From Oikopleura dioica (lineage: Eukaryota; Chordata; Appendicularia; Copelata; Oikopleuridae): 64,000 bases of DNA. The stretch is taken from the NCBI GenBank assembly GCA_907165135.1, contig OU015568.1, positions 14,206,501 through 14,270,500 on the forward strand, read 5' to 3'. This document shows, piece after piece, positions 1 to 12,955 of this stretch. Numbering within the stretch: position 1 is the first letter of the stretch; each line of letters starts with the position of its first letter. The notes under the pieces were generated by a model. That model was not told where the DNA came from and ran no database searches. It was given only the letters and a program-made list of their open reading frames with translations. The translations under genes were made by a program, and so were the position numbers.

Positions 1-371
1 TCCGACCACTCCCTCGATCATAACTGGGTGGTGAGTCCATGGACTAAGTCCAGAGGAAGCACTGAGACCAGAGATCGAGGAACTCACTGATGGAGACGGC
101 CCCGCTGAGGTGGAGACCGCCTGTGAGACTGAAATTGGAGTGGAAGGGAGCGACGATGGAACCTGGTGGATCGGTTCCATCTTTAAAGTCTGTACTGGGG
201 ATGCGTGTTCGGAGGGCTGGAGCATCTCTGGGCTGGGTTTGTGGGCCGTACTACCCAGCGGAGCGCGCGGCTGGCACTCCCTGGGTAGCTCTGCTCTCTC
301 GTAGGAAATGATCTCGGTGTGGACAATGTCGGCGGGAGCACCACCGACTTCTTCAATCTCTAAGCTGATGC
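1..371 (-). CDS. Candidate exon of the Meis gene, Ser/Pro-rich, open to the left edge
   Basis: A GC-rich stretch with no stop over about 123 codons on the minus strand, preceded by AG at 373-372. It encodes an acidic patch and then Ser/Pro-rich low-complexity sequence with a possible sumoylation site (L-K-M-E), typical of a transcription-factor linker or activation region. Entry phase matches the exon ending at 1713 (phase 1), so it may continue the Meis reading frame, but no residue pattern identifies it and it could belong to another gene beginning left of the window. Confidence 0.45.
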
Positions 372-3300
372 CTGACTGTAGCTGTCACTGACTGGGCACA
401 AGTTGTCAGGCTGCCTGTCACGGGCACGTCAACAGCTAGGCTGAGCTCGCTTTGGCTGCTCGGGCTGCTGGTTTGGGCACGCTACGGGTGTGTGTGCGCG
501 TTGATAGTTGTGCCGAAGGAAAAGTGTACAAATAATCTGCTCGGGCGCTGCTACCGTCTGTCAAAAACTGGCAGCTCTTCGCATTCGAGCGGCCTCTAGA
601 AGTCAACCGGCTCATCCTCAACGAGCGCTACGCTGGCCGCTCGACAGCGCCGCCCAGCAGAACGGGCTCCCCACTCCTGCATCTTGCCAGGGACCGAAGT
701 CAAGCGCTGGGTACAATGTCGAGGAGTGAGTGCACTGGAGCGCCCTCAAAGACCAACCAACGAAGCAAGGGCTTGGTCAAATCAGCTGTCAGCTTGCTTC
801 AGTTCTTGACAAGCAAGGTATTCTTCTCTAGACATGAACTTTATAAGCGGATAGTCCGAAGACGCGAAGACAGCTCGAACTTGATCATCCTCTATTTCGC
901 GATTTTCTATGCAGAATTTTCAAAGTGAAAGCGATAGAAGCCAGCGATAGAAGATGAAATAGAAACGAATAAATATTTAAACCGTTTTTATCGAAGGAAC
1001 AACAGGGAAGGAAACGAAGAAGAAACTCGGAAGCGCAAAATTATTTAAAATTTAAAGATAAGGCAGCCCGTCGCCAAAACATGACAGAATCTAGTGCGCT
1101 TATCAGCGCTAGCGCTGACGGCCTCGCCTTTCCCAGGCGGTCATTTTTTGTGCAAATGACTTTCAATTATTTTTTCTCCTCGAATTTGTGTTCAAAAATC
1201 GGAATCATCAATGCTCGATAAGTATTTTCGTCCGGAAACACAGATCCATTGACAAAAATTCCTGTTGATTCCCGACTTCTAACACGGGTGATAAATTAAC
1301 GGGGATGTTGGCCAGGTAGAAAATTCCAAGCAATTATCGTTTTCGGGGTGTCGTAGGAATTGTAATCAAATTGTCAAAAGTTTACAATCGGGGGACTGAG
1401 CCAAAGGTGTGTTTTCGCGCTTCAGGAGTTCGTTGAACCGGACGAGCGATGATCACGTGATCACAGCCCAGCGGATTTCCGGTTTTTACGATTGCTTGTC
1501 TAACTTGTCAAGGCAAAATCGTCTTTTGGGCTTTTATGTTGCCAGTATTTACACGTTTTGGTTTCATTAATGTTCTCTTTCAACTTTCACGTCGGTCAGG
1601 ATTTCAAACCAGAATCACCGATTTGGAAAAAATAACTTACTTCCTTTATTGACAATAACTTCAATATTCGTAGCATACGAGCATATGCTGTAGTAATAAA
1701 TTAAACTTTTACCTTTCGGAAAACCGTCTTGAGACATCGCGCTGCTGGAGTTGTTCGCCCTCGGACTTCCGGGCTCACCTTCGGACATTTGCTTATCCGA
1801 CGCTGCGGGGCTGAAGCCCAATCCCTATAAAACAAATCGTTAGGATGCAGGATAAGCAGGAAGCGACGAAAACGGTGAAAATCCATACTTTCCGTTTTCG
1901 ACAAATTTTCAGTAGAATCGTTTAACACAGCAGGGCGCATTTTTCTCGATAAACAAAATTTTAATTTTGACGAAAAAAAATTGCTTTAGTATCAATCCGC
2001 ATTTGCTTGGATCAAGTGGTTGAAATTAGCAAAAGAGCCTTTATCGGTAGTTTGAATTTTAGTCAAGCTCATTTGCTCCAGGAATAGATAGTGCCCAAGT
2101 ACACTTCAAGCGCATTAGTGCTATTTATGAAGGACTTGGCGGAGGATTATTTTTGCACCACTCGGCACCCATCGGAAGTAGATTTAAGCGAGATTAGATC
2201 ATTTCTATCTGAACAAAAACAAGACCAGATAAGATTTGAATATTTTAATTCGCTTCTTTCTTGGCGCATATGGCCAGTTCAATATCTTTGTTGTCAGATC
2301 AGGGGTCGACTTTCTGTGGCGAAGAAATATGCACAATATTGCTGAATATTTATTCTGCTAATGGGACACCTGTCGGGGTAGAGAATAATCCAATTATAGG
2401 CAGTGGCGAGTACAGGCCAGCTTCCGAGCATCTCGCTACAGGGGGCCGGCTCATTATACGCTTGTGTCGATTTGGCACCGAAATCATTAAGCACTAATTA
2501 GCCGCCCATCAACAACAGCAGGTACTGAGTCAGTTCTTCAATCAGCTTTCAACAATTTACATTTCAATCTCCTCCTTGAAGAATAATATTCAACGGTGGA
2601 AGCTTTCTGAGTAATATTTGGGCTAATCCGGAATAGCATTTTTGGCGTGAGAAAGAAAGAGCGAGAAACGCGCGTATTTTTAAAATTATTTTTCAAATGC
2701 ATTCGTGACTCGCTTCGCGAAAAAAAGTTGCTCGAATTTATTATCACGTGCTAATTTCCTCCGGGCGCTGCTTCCCGGATCCTGCTTGATCTCCTTGCTC
2801 GTGGTGGGAACTAAACAAATGTGCACCTATCAATACACCAGCAAGTTCCATTCACCTTCTCGATTAGCTACCTAACGAGGAACAACTGCGCCAAGATGAA
2901 TAAACAATTTATACGTCTTTATCAGATCTGAGAAGCTTCTTTTTCTTCTCATTTATGAGCGTGAACTCTTTCAGCAATAATAAAAAGGAGCTCATTAGAA
3001 TGGAAATTAGGGATCAATGGCTTGACAGGCCTGAAATTGCCCAGCTAACGTCAATGATGAAAACGCAGCGTAAATGAGTCTACTTGTGCTTTTAGTAGAT
3101 TGTACTTTCCCGGATTAGCTGCACTGATGATTTCCTACAAATTTCTAGCTCTTGAGATGAACTCATTTTTCAAGCGCCACTAATCCGCAAATATTTACAA
3201 ATCTGATTCCCTCTTTTTTTTCTCGAATGAACGAAGAAAACCGACTGTTAGCTGGCTCATTTGTTTCTGGAAGGAGTAAGGTATCAAAAATGAAAATTTC

Positions 3301-6300
3301 ATGGGCGGGATAAGCCGCGCAGCGAAGGTATCCACTTTTGAATATTGCCTGTCAGATCTGCGGCGGAAATTGAGCCCTGAAATCGGCCAATTTCAACGGC
3401 TCATCTTCCAGAGCATAAGTTGCCAATTGGAAAGTTAATCTTTATTGCTAACCCGGTTATGATTCATTATCGAAGAGTATTTCTATCATTCTTGATCCAA
3501 GATTATCAACAAAACCTCGTAGGGATGGCGCAAGATTGTCAATTTTCTCGGACTCAGAGATGCTAAAAAATCGCCAATAAAATTGACGGGAAAAGGCATG
3601 TAATGATCAAAGACTCCATATTCAAGTACTCAAAACTGTAATGAGGTGTGATCATTCCCGCGGCGTTATATTTCCCAAGCTGTTGAAGCGCGTGAAATTG
3701 TATTTTGGATGAGCACTCGATCGAATTGATTATCTGTTTTAATCCTTTTTATTTAGTATTCGGGCATTATTCTTTCAAACTAAGGGAAGCGGGGGCTCTT
3801 CTTAATGAGCCGCTTCAAGTTGACAGTCGCCCATCGACCCGCCGCGGATCACTGGAACTCGTCAAATGCATCTCGAAAGAATCGCAATTAATTATTTACC
3901 CCTGGGAATGAGTTACGTTTCATTGTTCTTATTTGATTTAAGAGACATAAATAATTGAAACCGTTTTTCCAAGAATCCTCGATTTCACAAAATCAACGAT
4001 TTTCCAATTTAAGGAAAAGGGGATTCTGGGAAATTCTGGCTTCTGGGAAAAATGGATAGGCAAAATAACTGTATCTTCAAAAACACCGTATACCGTATTC
4101 GATTTTCAACATTTGATTCGAAAAATTAATCAGAAAGGTACAGTCGTCTCAGCTCGAAGCAATCGGATAAGAGGAGGAACAAAGGGCCTCACCGCTGGGA
4201 TTATCCGGCAATGGCAACCTGGCGAAGGCAAATTATTTGCGCCTAAAAACGTCAAATCTTCTCCCTTTCCCTTAGCGCGAAAAGTCATCAAGTCCCCTTC
4301 TTTGAAGAAGGAGAATAAGGGCGGAGGTACTTGGCGGATTTAAAATCTTTTGCCCTTCAATCAAGCCAATTCTATTATTAAAAATTGATATGGCTTCCAT
4401 TTCGCCAAAGAAAAAAAACGGGAGTTTACCAGTGCTCTGAATAATAGAAAGCATTAGAAATTTTCAGTGCAGCTGTCACGACGCGGCGCATTTTCTGACA
4501 AGGCTGGCATTGACCGTGAAGAGCTGTCAAACGCCGGCAGCTGATTGGCTCGCCAGTTTGACGGACGGCGCCGCGCCAAAGTTGACCTCGAGCGCCACCG
4601 TAAATTTTGGCGATTTTGCATTTTTACGAAATGCGTCTAATTTGACTTGTTTTCAAAAGCGATTCTACCACTCAGGAATAAGAAATGCCTTGCCTTAGTT
4701 CTAGTTCCGAATCGAGCCATGAATATTACTGATTATTCAGCTCGAAATATGGGTTTATTTGTTCAAATTTTGTACGAAAAAAATCTCATGTGTACGCACA
4801 CATTACCATTTTCCCACCACCCATATGTTTCTCTCTCTCTCTCTCTCGTTTTATTCTTATTATTCTAACTCGTGGATACAGATTCTGTGCTAATTAGTGA
4901 CCCGCGCATTTGCTTTGTTTTTCCACGAGATGGAAATGTTCGCCGATTAACATATCACCCGGATATTCTTTTCCAAACAGAGCTGCAGCTCATCCCGTTT
5001 TACGCTAATTTCCGGTCTCGGCCAGCTCCAAAAATATTCAGGAGATAGGCCAGGCCAAGCGTCTGCTTCCGGCAATCGAGAAAATCAAATTCAATTTTCG
5101 TCTTCTGCCAAAACTACTTACAGAAGCACTTTTGCGCGAATCGATCTTTTTCGACGGCAAATTAAGCATTTCTGATGTCTATATGTAACTAGGATCAATC
5201 AAAATGGAGTTACGTCAGACTTTGTTCCACGGTGACAGAATCTGTCGAGAGATTTATTAGAAATATCCTCTGGAACGTCTTTTCGCCGTCATTCTTGCCA
5301 TGTGTGTGACATGTGACAATGTCTGAGTGCTTTGTGGTGACATGGGCCGTTTCTCGTTGAGTCAATTAGCTGCCAGAAACGTTCAAAAGCGTCGTCGAAC
5401 GTGAGCTAATCTCAGCGCCCCCGTCGGATGCGCAAAATGTCACCTACTGACATTGGATGACATTCTAAGACAACAGCTGACATCAAGTGATGCAGCGTTG
5501 ATGGCAACACGTCACACTTTGAACGTTCTGACCAACCACAGTCATTTTTGATAAGTGATTTAGCTTCTTTCTAAGAAGAACCATTCTTCCCCTGTCTTTC
5601 CAGTTCCAAACATTTTTAAAGAGAAAAAATTGCCCGTAGAAAATTTTTAATTTTAAATTTGTCGAAAGCAAAAAGATGGCGTTTTAATGATGAATCGAAA
5701 TAATCGTTAGCGAAGATTTATTTCTGCAGATCGCTTTCGAGTCGATTTTTGCCAATGACAACGAGAACTCTCTGCGGAAAATAAATCTCATAGCGATGAA
5801 ATGAGCTTACTTACGGCAAAACTTACTGAGAACTCGTCAAAGTTACTCGACAAAGGTGGCGAGTCACGATCGTCGATAACAATTTCCACCGGCATTTTCG
5901 TCTTCAAGCACTGTATGTACCGATCTGTGAAGCTTCTACATAGTTCATGCACCTGAAAAGAGGGTTTCGCTTTTTCAAACTTTTTGAATATGGAAACCTT
6001 TTCGAGCTCGAGCAGGTGGAGGCGGAGGACGCCGATGGCCATCACCATCTAAAAAGAGAAAGGTTACTATTAGGGAAGGCGAATCAAAGCGGAGGGAATT
6101 GCTTGTATCTCGAATTTCTGGCCGACAAGGTACGCTAATCGGCCGAGCTGTTGTAATTCGCTGCAGTGCGACAGGCAAAGTGGACCTTGTCAATTCGGAC
6201 AGGGACTCTAGCGGCTCCCGGGCCCTCGTCCTTGAAAGATATCGGCAGTACAGCTATTCAGCCGGGGCAATTCCTAATCCGTCCTTTTACTTGTCAAAAC

Positions 6301-9300
6301 AGTGCGCGCGAAACTGGCCACTGCCACTTACCAGCTGGTCGCTCTCGGAGTTCGGGTCGTAGCACCATTGTCTTGACGGGTCGTTCTTGAACTGAAATAG
6401 ACATGCGTCAGCTACTGTACTTTTTAGGCGTAAAGGAAATGCTTGATCAGCCGCATTATCTCCATTTGCATGTGTCGTTACACACTTGTATACTTGTAAG
6501 CTTCGGCACACAAAAGCGCGCGGACAATAAACAACCTCTCACGGTTATTTAGCGGCTCTTTTCTAGCGCACAGACCTTCGTTACAAAAAATTATAGATAA
6601 GAAAAAAAGCATTTGGTAGTTTTTAAAAGTCGATCAATCAAGGGCCGAAATCGAAGTCGCCCTTATCGCCATTCGCGGTGAGCGCAAGTGATAAGAAACA
6701 CTTCCGGAGTAGAAGATGCTTCACACGAGCGAGAAAAAAGTATGTGAATGCAGCTGTCAATTTTAGGCAATTTTGGAAGTTGGAGGATTCGATTTCGTGA
6801 TGTGAACATCGATGCAATTTTCGGCTTTCTAGTAATAACGGCGCGAGTGTCAAAGCTCATCGCTGCTCAAAGAAGTCTCGTAAAAATGTTGCGCGACAAA
6901 GCGAACGTAAATCATTTTATATTTTAATCCGCTGGCTGACAGCACCCCGGAAGTGGATGTTTTACGGGCACCCAAATCATATGGCAAACTTTTACCGCTA
7001 CTACTTTTACGCCAAGTGCAATTTAGAGCTGCTTTTTGAGTCTTGTGCTCTTTGATGTTATTTTTAGCCAAAACTACCATTAGGGTAAGTATGTTAAAAT
7101 TGGAAAAAGTTCGTTTCTGACATTTTATTGCATTTTCTCCAAAACTTACTTCAGATGCAAAACGGGAGATGTCCTCAGAAAAGCTCTCAGCAGAACAGAC
7201 ATCAGCTGGTCCTGCAGACGAGTCACGTGGGTTGGCTGTGGCGAGCTCGCATTTTTGGAAGATTAATCGTAGCAAGGGAAATAACGGGTGGCTAGAAATA
7301 GGTTTTAGTGGGAAATAAACAATGAAACTATCCCATTTGGATTATGATAATTTTAACTCCCAAAAAATTCTCATCTGGGCCTTTTTTTCTCGTGTTTGAG
7401 AAAATTCAATTTTTGTAAAAAATGAAGCGCTGGATTCTTTTTCGTTTTACTTTCACAACCGGAGGTGAATGCTGGTGTCGCCAGCTGAATCTGGTGTAAA
7501 CATTTCACCTTTGGCGCCAAATGTTGTTCTTATGCGCATGTAATCCGCTTGTTTGAAAAAAGACGCAGGAAAGGATTCGGCTGCATTTGCATTCGAGGCC
7601 TTCATTAACGGGGATAAACTCGAATTTATAATTCTAAACATAACCAGCAGAATAATCGAATTCAAAAAAGCGTAAACATTTTGTTATGCTTAGGGCTTAT
7701 TTTTATTTTATAAATAAATTCTCATCAAAGTGTGAAAATGAGTGGCAATTTTTAATTCAAAAACTTATTCTATAAAATCGAATCTATTCAAAAAGATTAC
7801 CTTGAAATAACATCTTTGTCTTGCTGCAATTGCGGATCTTCGAAGTGAACTCCTTGTGGACCGAAATCTTGTCCAAAGGCTGGCATCATCGAGCCATCTC
7901 CATACTGAAACAGGATTAGGATTCTCTATGTCATTTCTCGGGTTCATCACGGAACCAGATCAACCACTCCTTCATGTATTTTTCTCTAAACTAAAAAATC
8001 GCCGCTTCTGGATAGTTGCTTCTGCAACTATTTGCAACTGCTATTTACCATGAATCAGTGTCGAGTTCTCTCTCTGTGGAAGAAAAAAAGGAGTTGTCTT
8101 GTGGGTTTCTTGGCGCAATTCAGAGTATCAAAATGCATCCACTGATATGTCACAGAGATCCAAAGAGCTTTCCGGCGTGCAAACACTGGAATCGAAAATT
8201 GCGCCACCCAATATGTGCAAATTAATGCCTCGTTTACAAAAACGTCATCAATCTTTATGAATATAATAGTCGCATGCTCAAATCATGGTATACATCGCCG
8301 ATGTATACCATTACCCTTAAGCTCTACTGAAGGTTGCTACAGATATCGCGAAAAAAACTTGGTCCGATCAAGTTTGAGTTCGTCGAGTTTAGACCGGCGC
8401 TATTTAGTAAAAGACTTGTCAAATCATGTCGATTTGTGGATAACTAGAAATAATTTATGTTGAAGAAAACTGAACAGAACTATAAATTCTTCAATAATAA
8501 CAGATTTATGTTGTTCTCTCCAAATTCGTACGAAAAGTTTTCGGAGCCTTCAACAGTAGATATTTGAGATTTCCGAGTAAGTCAAAAATCGTCTGAAAAA
8601 TTATGATGATGCAGGATCGTAAATCAGCAGCACCGAAAATTGTGCAGAGGTGCCTGGGAACGAAGTGATTTCAGTAATCGATGAATGGCCACACATTTAA
8701 CTACTAGATTGACAAAGTTAACGAGGCCTACGGGTGCGTGAAATTTAGAGAGGCGGAGTCAGTCCCTGGGAACTGATTTTATTACCATTAGTTACAAGCC
8801 AAAGTTTGAGCGAATTATACTGTTAAGACTAATGTTGTACCACCTGCCTTTATATTTTGCAATGCAGAATCTGCTGAATTCAACCTGGAAGAAGCTCAAA
8901 GTCAGAAAGCGCCTTGGCTTCAAATTAGACATTTATTCGTTCAATCGTGATTTACGAGTTTACGATAAATGCAAATAGAGAAACAGGTGTGGAGCATTTC
9001 TCGACGTAAATTGAAATGTATTTACTAAGCGAAATAAATTATCCTGGGAAAAACGGATAGTTTACTTTCTGGTAGTAACAGGGGTATCTTTCTGATAGTT
9101 CCCTGACAGGTGCTTTTTATGTCGCCAGATAACTACCCGCAGCGGGATTTTTGAGAGTACCCTTGTCTTATTCAGAAGTTTCGCATGACAAAGCTTTCAA
9201 TTCCACGCTTGGTGCTTGAAAGCTATATTTACAGTGTCAAGATTTCCAAAATTTAATTGACAAGGTGACAATTTAAAAATTATTTCATCTATTTTTCTGC

Positions 9301-12300
9301 TCCGAAAAAAACAAAACGCTAATCATGAATCACAACTAGAATTCTAGTTGACAATCTTGGGGAAGGCATCTGGTGCGAAAACTGAAAATTGAAGGTGGTA
9401 GCAAAAAATATCTTCATGAGAAGGACAGTACTGTCAGATGAAAGCGGCCTCATCTTCCGTGATGTCTGACGATGATTTGGGTAGGGTACTCGAGATTTTA
9501 TGCGCGCACGGCCTTATCGAATAATATGGAGACGTTTGGACTGATCTGTGCGATGCGTGCCCAAACCGCTGTGTTTGGAGGTGGATTTGTCGCTTTGATC
9601 CGACCAAGCGCTCTCAGGCCATCGCGAAACAACAAATCTCGATGTGCATGTTCGTAAATATAGGGCGCAATCTATTTGTAATGCTAAGACTAGTGCGAGT
9701 TCTCATTGTATGAAGATTCTGAGAAGATTTTGAAAAGGATTTCGGGAACATATCATTGCTATGTAAGCGATTACTGTATAAATTTTATGCTCAGCAAAGC
9801 TTTTTCCTAGCTCTAGAATTGCTTTCGACAATGTCAGGCAGACAGTCTTATCAAAAGTCTCTGGTATTAAAAAATCCTATACTAGAACTCAACTGCAATC
9901 AGTAAGCATGTCAATCAAGGAATTCCATTCTCCCTGTCAAGTCATAGCTTCTTGTTCCCCGGTTCGAATGCTCACGTTCTGTGTGCCCAATGCATGTTTG
10001 CATCACGCTATCGGAACGGTGGCTTCAAAGGGCCTCAAACTAAGTTTCTGTTTGTGACCTTGACAGGTCTCTGCATCACAACGATATGCTGAAGCGGGAC
10101 AATTACTTTTAATTATTTATGCTGAGTTGGGTATCTGTTTGCATCGGTACACTATCGTCTGGCGATACGACAGAAGAAAGACCCCTTCCGACTGGTAAAC
10201 ATAAAACGGAATTTTTCACTGCTCAAAGAAGAACTACTGGTAATGCTCGTGAAAGGGCTCAAAGGGACTTACAGTAAGTCTATCCAAATTTACAAAAATG
10301 TAAATCAAAGAGTTAGCCGACGCAAGTCAGCTTAATTTTTAATTCAAAAATTGACTTATTAGTTTTATAATAAAGCCGTCAGTGCACTGCTGTGCCTCCG
10401 ATTGACAGCAAATCCATTCGCGTCAAGCCCTGTCCATACGAGAGCGCAATCCGATTTCGCCTCAACTACTACCATCAGCTCAAACTCGAAATATATCAAG
10501 GTCAGCGAATCTGCCTAAGTGAGGCTGACACATTACTGCATCAATCGACAGAAACAGTGATTATTAGGGTTCAGCCAGTCAGTATAAGACAGTGTCGTAA
10601 TATATCGAGTCAATGATTGTTGATATTGGTTCTGTTATTATAAAATTTACCTGTTCTGACATCGTGATGGCTTTTCTGTTGAAAGAATCTTCAGTGAAGT
10701 CGGTTAAGTAGTTGACAGGAATCTTCTTTGATCATGGATATCTTCTATGCTCGTCCTAAACAGATGAATAAACCTTTTAAAAACACCCGCCTTGAGGGGA
10801 TAAAAGCGAGCCAGGAAGACCGCGCGAGTAAAGTTACACCTTGTGCGAAAGAAGCACAGAAGTGGCCCGAGGAGAGTGACAAACGCGAAGGCTGACAGCA
10901 TCTGACAGCGTGAAACCACCACCGCTGATTGATGTCGTCTCAATTAACTCTTCAACTCTTATTAAAGACAAAGCTTGCGACTTTCGGGCTGATCAAAAGA
11001 CGACGCGCATCATGTTCGACGCGACGGGATGATCTTTTCTGACTTTCACTCAAAGTAGCCAAGCTTACTTTACCAATCAAAGCTTTCATGACCAGAGTTC
11101 TAACTTAGATCATCTTGGAAGGCCATTGTCAATGTACTGGTTGAAAATCTTTGATGGAGGAGGTACTACGATGGGAAGAGGAAAAAATGAGAGCATTCTA
11201 ATTTGAAGAAGCCCTTTCTTCGTTGTTTACGCCCGACGGAAGCGTAGCCATCTCCGGGATCCCTTCCGTCGATCATCGAATAAATTTGCGCTTCCAGGGA
11301 TATTTCGGAAAACACTCATAAATCGTTACAAAATTGTTTACCTTCTGTCACTCTCTCCCCTCCGCACCATATTTTCGCGGAGCGGCTCTTGCCAACAACC
11401 GTTTAGGGTCAAGAATACCGAAACGGGATGAGTTTATTAAGCAATTTCCTGAAAGAAAGAATCGCCCCTCGCACTCGCTGAAATTACTCAATTTCGCCAT
11501 TTCCGAGTTCGATTCTTATTATTTAATTCCAAAATTTAGCCGTAATTGTGCGCTTCCGCGAAATTTGAAAATGAGTCTAGGCGCCAAGTTGAGTATAAAT
11601 ACAGAGCAATAAAAAAAGGGAAACGATCTTTCTGAATTCGTAAAAAATAGGGGCGACACTTGAGGAAGGAGATTTATTCTGGATCAGGACTGATGGAACT
11701 CGCCCACTGACGTGAAGCTTGTCGCCGATGGCACCTCGACGTCATTGAGAGACAACCCATCAAACTTGCGCTGATAGAATGCAACATCCTTATCGAATCA
11801 ACTTCTGTGATCGTTATTGACCGTTTGACACGAATATTTTTTGAAATTGAAATTCATCAAAGGAAACCGCGATTCAATTTCAATGATTTTGGCATGCAAA
11901 TGAATGAATGCATGAGAAAACAACTGCTCGTCGAAAACAGCTGATCTTTTCGAATTCGCGCATTTAATGTGACGCGGATCCGGCTTTGGGCACAGAGATA
12001 TGTTCGATTCGATTTCGTCCCGCGGCAGGGATGAAACGAAATCGTCCTAGCTCGACGCTGATCCCCTTAATTTTTCGAAGAGATATTCTTTTGGGAAAAT
12101 AAGATAATTTCGATCATAGATATTTGCGTAAAATGCCGCGTATTCTTACAGAATCGGAAGTAAAAATTATTAGGGACTATTGAAGTTGGCGAGCTCCTGC
12201 TGGGCTAATCTTGTCGCCTGTCGAGAAAATTTCGCGCTCATCATTTTTTACAAAGAACCAGGAAAGGATCATTGTACTGGTAGAGGTTCTAATTATTGGA

Positions 12301-12955
12301 TAAATAAACTTTAATCAGTGTCTTCTTAATTGGCCCAGACAGGGACAGATTAATCTTCTTTCTACCTTCGTCTTTTCTTGTTTTATCTATAAAAACTTGC
12401 TAACAAGGGCTTCTCAACTATCGAACATAAAATAAAGGGCTTTCGATAGTGACAACGGTATTGAGTAGAAGGCGGGGTAGCTCTAGAATCTCGAAGCAAG
12501 ACTTTTTTTCAAATTCAGCGGGGCTAAATTTCGTTATTACATGAAGCTGTCAACTTCTGACAGCTGCGTTGACAGCTCGGCGGGAGAGCCCCAAACCTTA
12601 TCAGTGACAGGAAGGTCGCTTACCTTGAGGCAGTGTCTCGGACTTCTAGCGCTGCGCCGTTTCTCTTGGTCGGACTTTCTCGCTTTCTCTCTTGAAATCG
12701 CTCCTGGCTTGTAGACTTGCCAGCTGGTTCGGAAGAGAACGTCGGTCTTGATCTCTGAGCAGAGAACGCAATTGGTTCTTTGACAGCGCTTGACAGAAGG
12801 AGAAAATCGTCCAGGCGGCGCTGTCGAGCATCGCTACTCGTACGCGCTACTTTTCGACGATCATCAACAATTTCTGCCCCTAAATCATCATCAGCCGTGA
12901 TTTCTTCGAGGAGTGAGGAACACTTCACCACAGACAGCTTGAGAGGCGAAATCAT
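1..12955 (-). CDS. Meis: Meis/homothorax-type TALE homeobox transcription factor, N-terminal part (runs off the left edge)
   Basis: DNA-binding cofactor of Hox/Pbx proteins; the MEIS domain binds Pbx. Seen exons (minus, 5' to 3'): 12955-12624 (optional N-terminal extension), 10675-10651, 7904-7801, 7291-7150, 6391-6332, 6048-5998, 5952-5827, 1824-1713 and possibly 371-1. All neighbouring phases fit. Family hallmarks are clear: DKDVIS then [18 protein letters not shown] with [12 protein letters not shown] (7.2 kb), [11 protein letters not shown] (6.0 kb) and [20 protein letters not shown] followed by [10 protein letters not shown] (5.9 kb), the canonical MEIS domain. The short exon at 10.66 kb gives M-S-E-Q in the place of the usual M-A-Q-R start, so translation may begin at 10662, or at 12955 if the upstream exon is used. 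The last two exons are supported only by open frame and phase. No homeodomain (WFINARRR) is visible in the window; it should lie to the left. Introns of 0.2-4 kb are huge for this genome. Confidence 0.9.
1825..5826 (-). other. Large Meis intron (or introns), about 4 kb
   Basis: Between the VIDDRD exon (ends 5827) and the Ser-rich exon (starts 1824). I see no convincing further exon; short open frames here lack family resemblance and splice support. It contains several TGACAG/CTGTCA hexamers (3023, 3349, 3821, 4473, 4524, 5233) and a CT dinucleotide run near 4830-4848. Best read as intronic regulatory DNA. Confidence 0.55.
7905..10650 (-). other. Large 5' Meis intron, about 2.7 kb
   Basis: Lies between the exon ending M-S-E-Q (10651) and the exon opening Y-G-D-G (7904). 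No coding exon recognised. It holds a perfect 13-bp inverted repeat (8285-8311) and TGACAG sites at 9104, 9431, 9934, 10061 and 10403. A weak T-loop-like GGTTCGAATGC at about 9961 has no tRNA around it. Confidence 0.55.
8285..8311. repeat. Perfect 13-bp inverted repeat with a 1-nt centre
   Basis: The arm ATGGTATACATCG (8285-8297) is followed by C (8298) and its exact reverse complement (8299-8311). It lies in the 5' Meis intron. It could be a dimeric protein-binding site or a hairpin in the pre-mRNA; function unknown. Confidence 0.9.
10713..10908. promoter_or_regulatory. TGACAG cluster just upstream of the Meis start exon
   Basis: Three TGACAG hexamers (10713, 10893, 10903) lie within 200 bp, immediately 5' of the exon carrying the likely start codon at 10662. 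TGACAG is the known core recognition sequence of Meis/Prep/TGIF TALE proteins, so an autoregulatory promoter or enhancer is a reasonable inference. Confidence 0.4.
12547..12796. promoter_or_regulatory. Dense TGACAG/CTGTCA cluster (6 sites in 250 bp)
   Basis: Sites at 12547, 12558, 12570, 12605, 12781 and 12791. The last two fall inside the putative upstream Meis exon (12955-12624), the first four just downstream of its donor. By chance about 0.1 would be expected in this length. Likely TALE-binding regulatory DNA. Confidence 0.45.

Noticed and set aside
1-1700. Meis homeodomain
   Set aside because: I searched both the coding motif WFINARRR and PYPSEE-like sequence in all minus frames to the left edge and found none; it must lie outside the window.
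9931-9980. GGTTCGAATGC, looking like a tRNA T-loop/B box
   Set aside because: The flanking bases do not form a T stem, and no A box or acceptor stem pairs around it on either strand.
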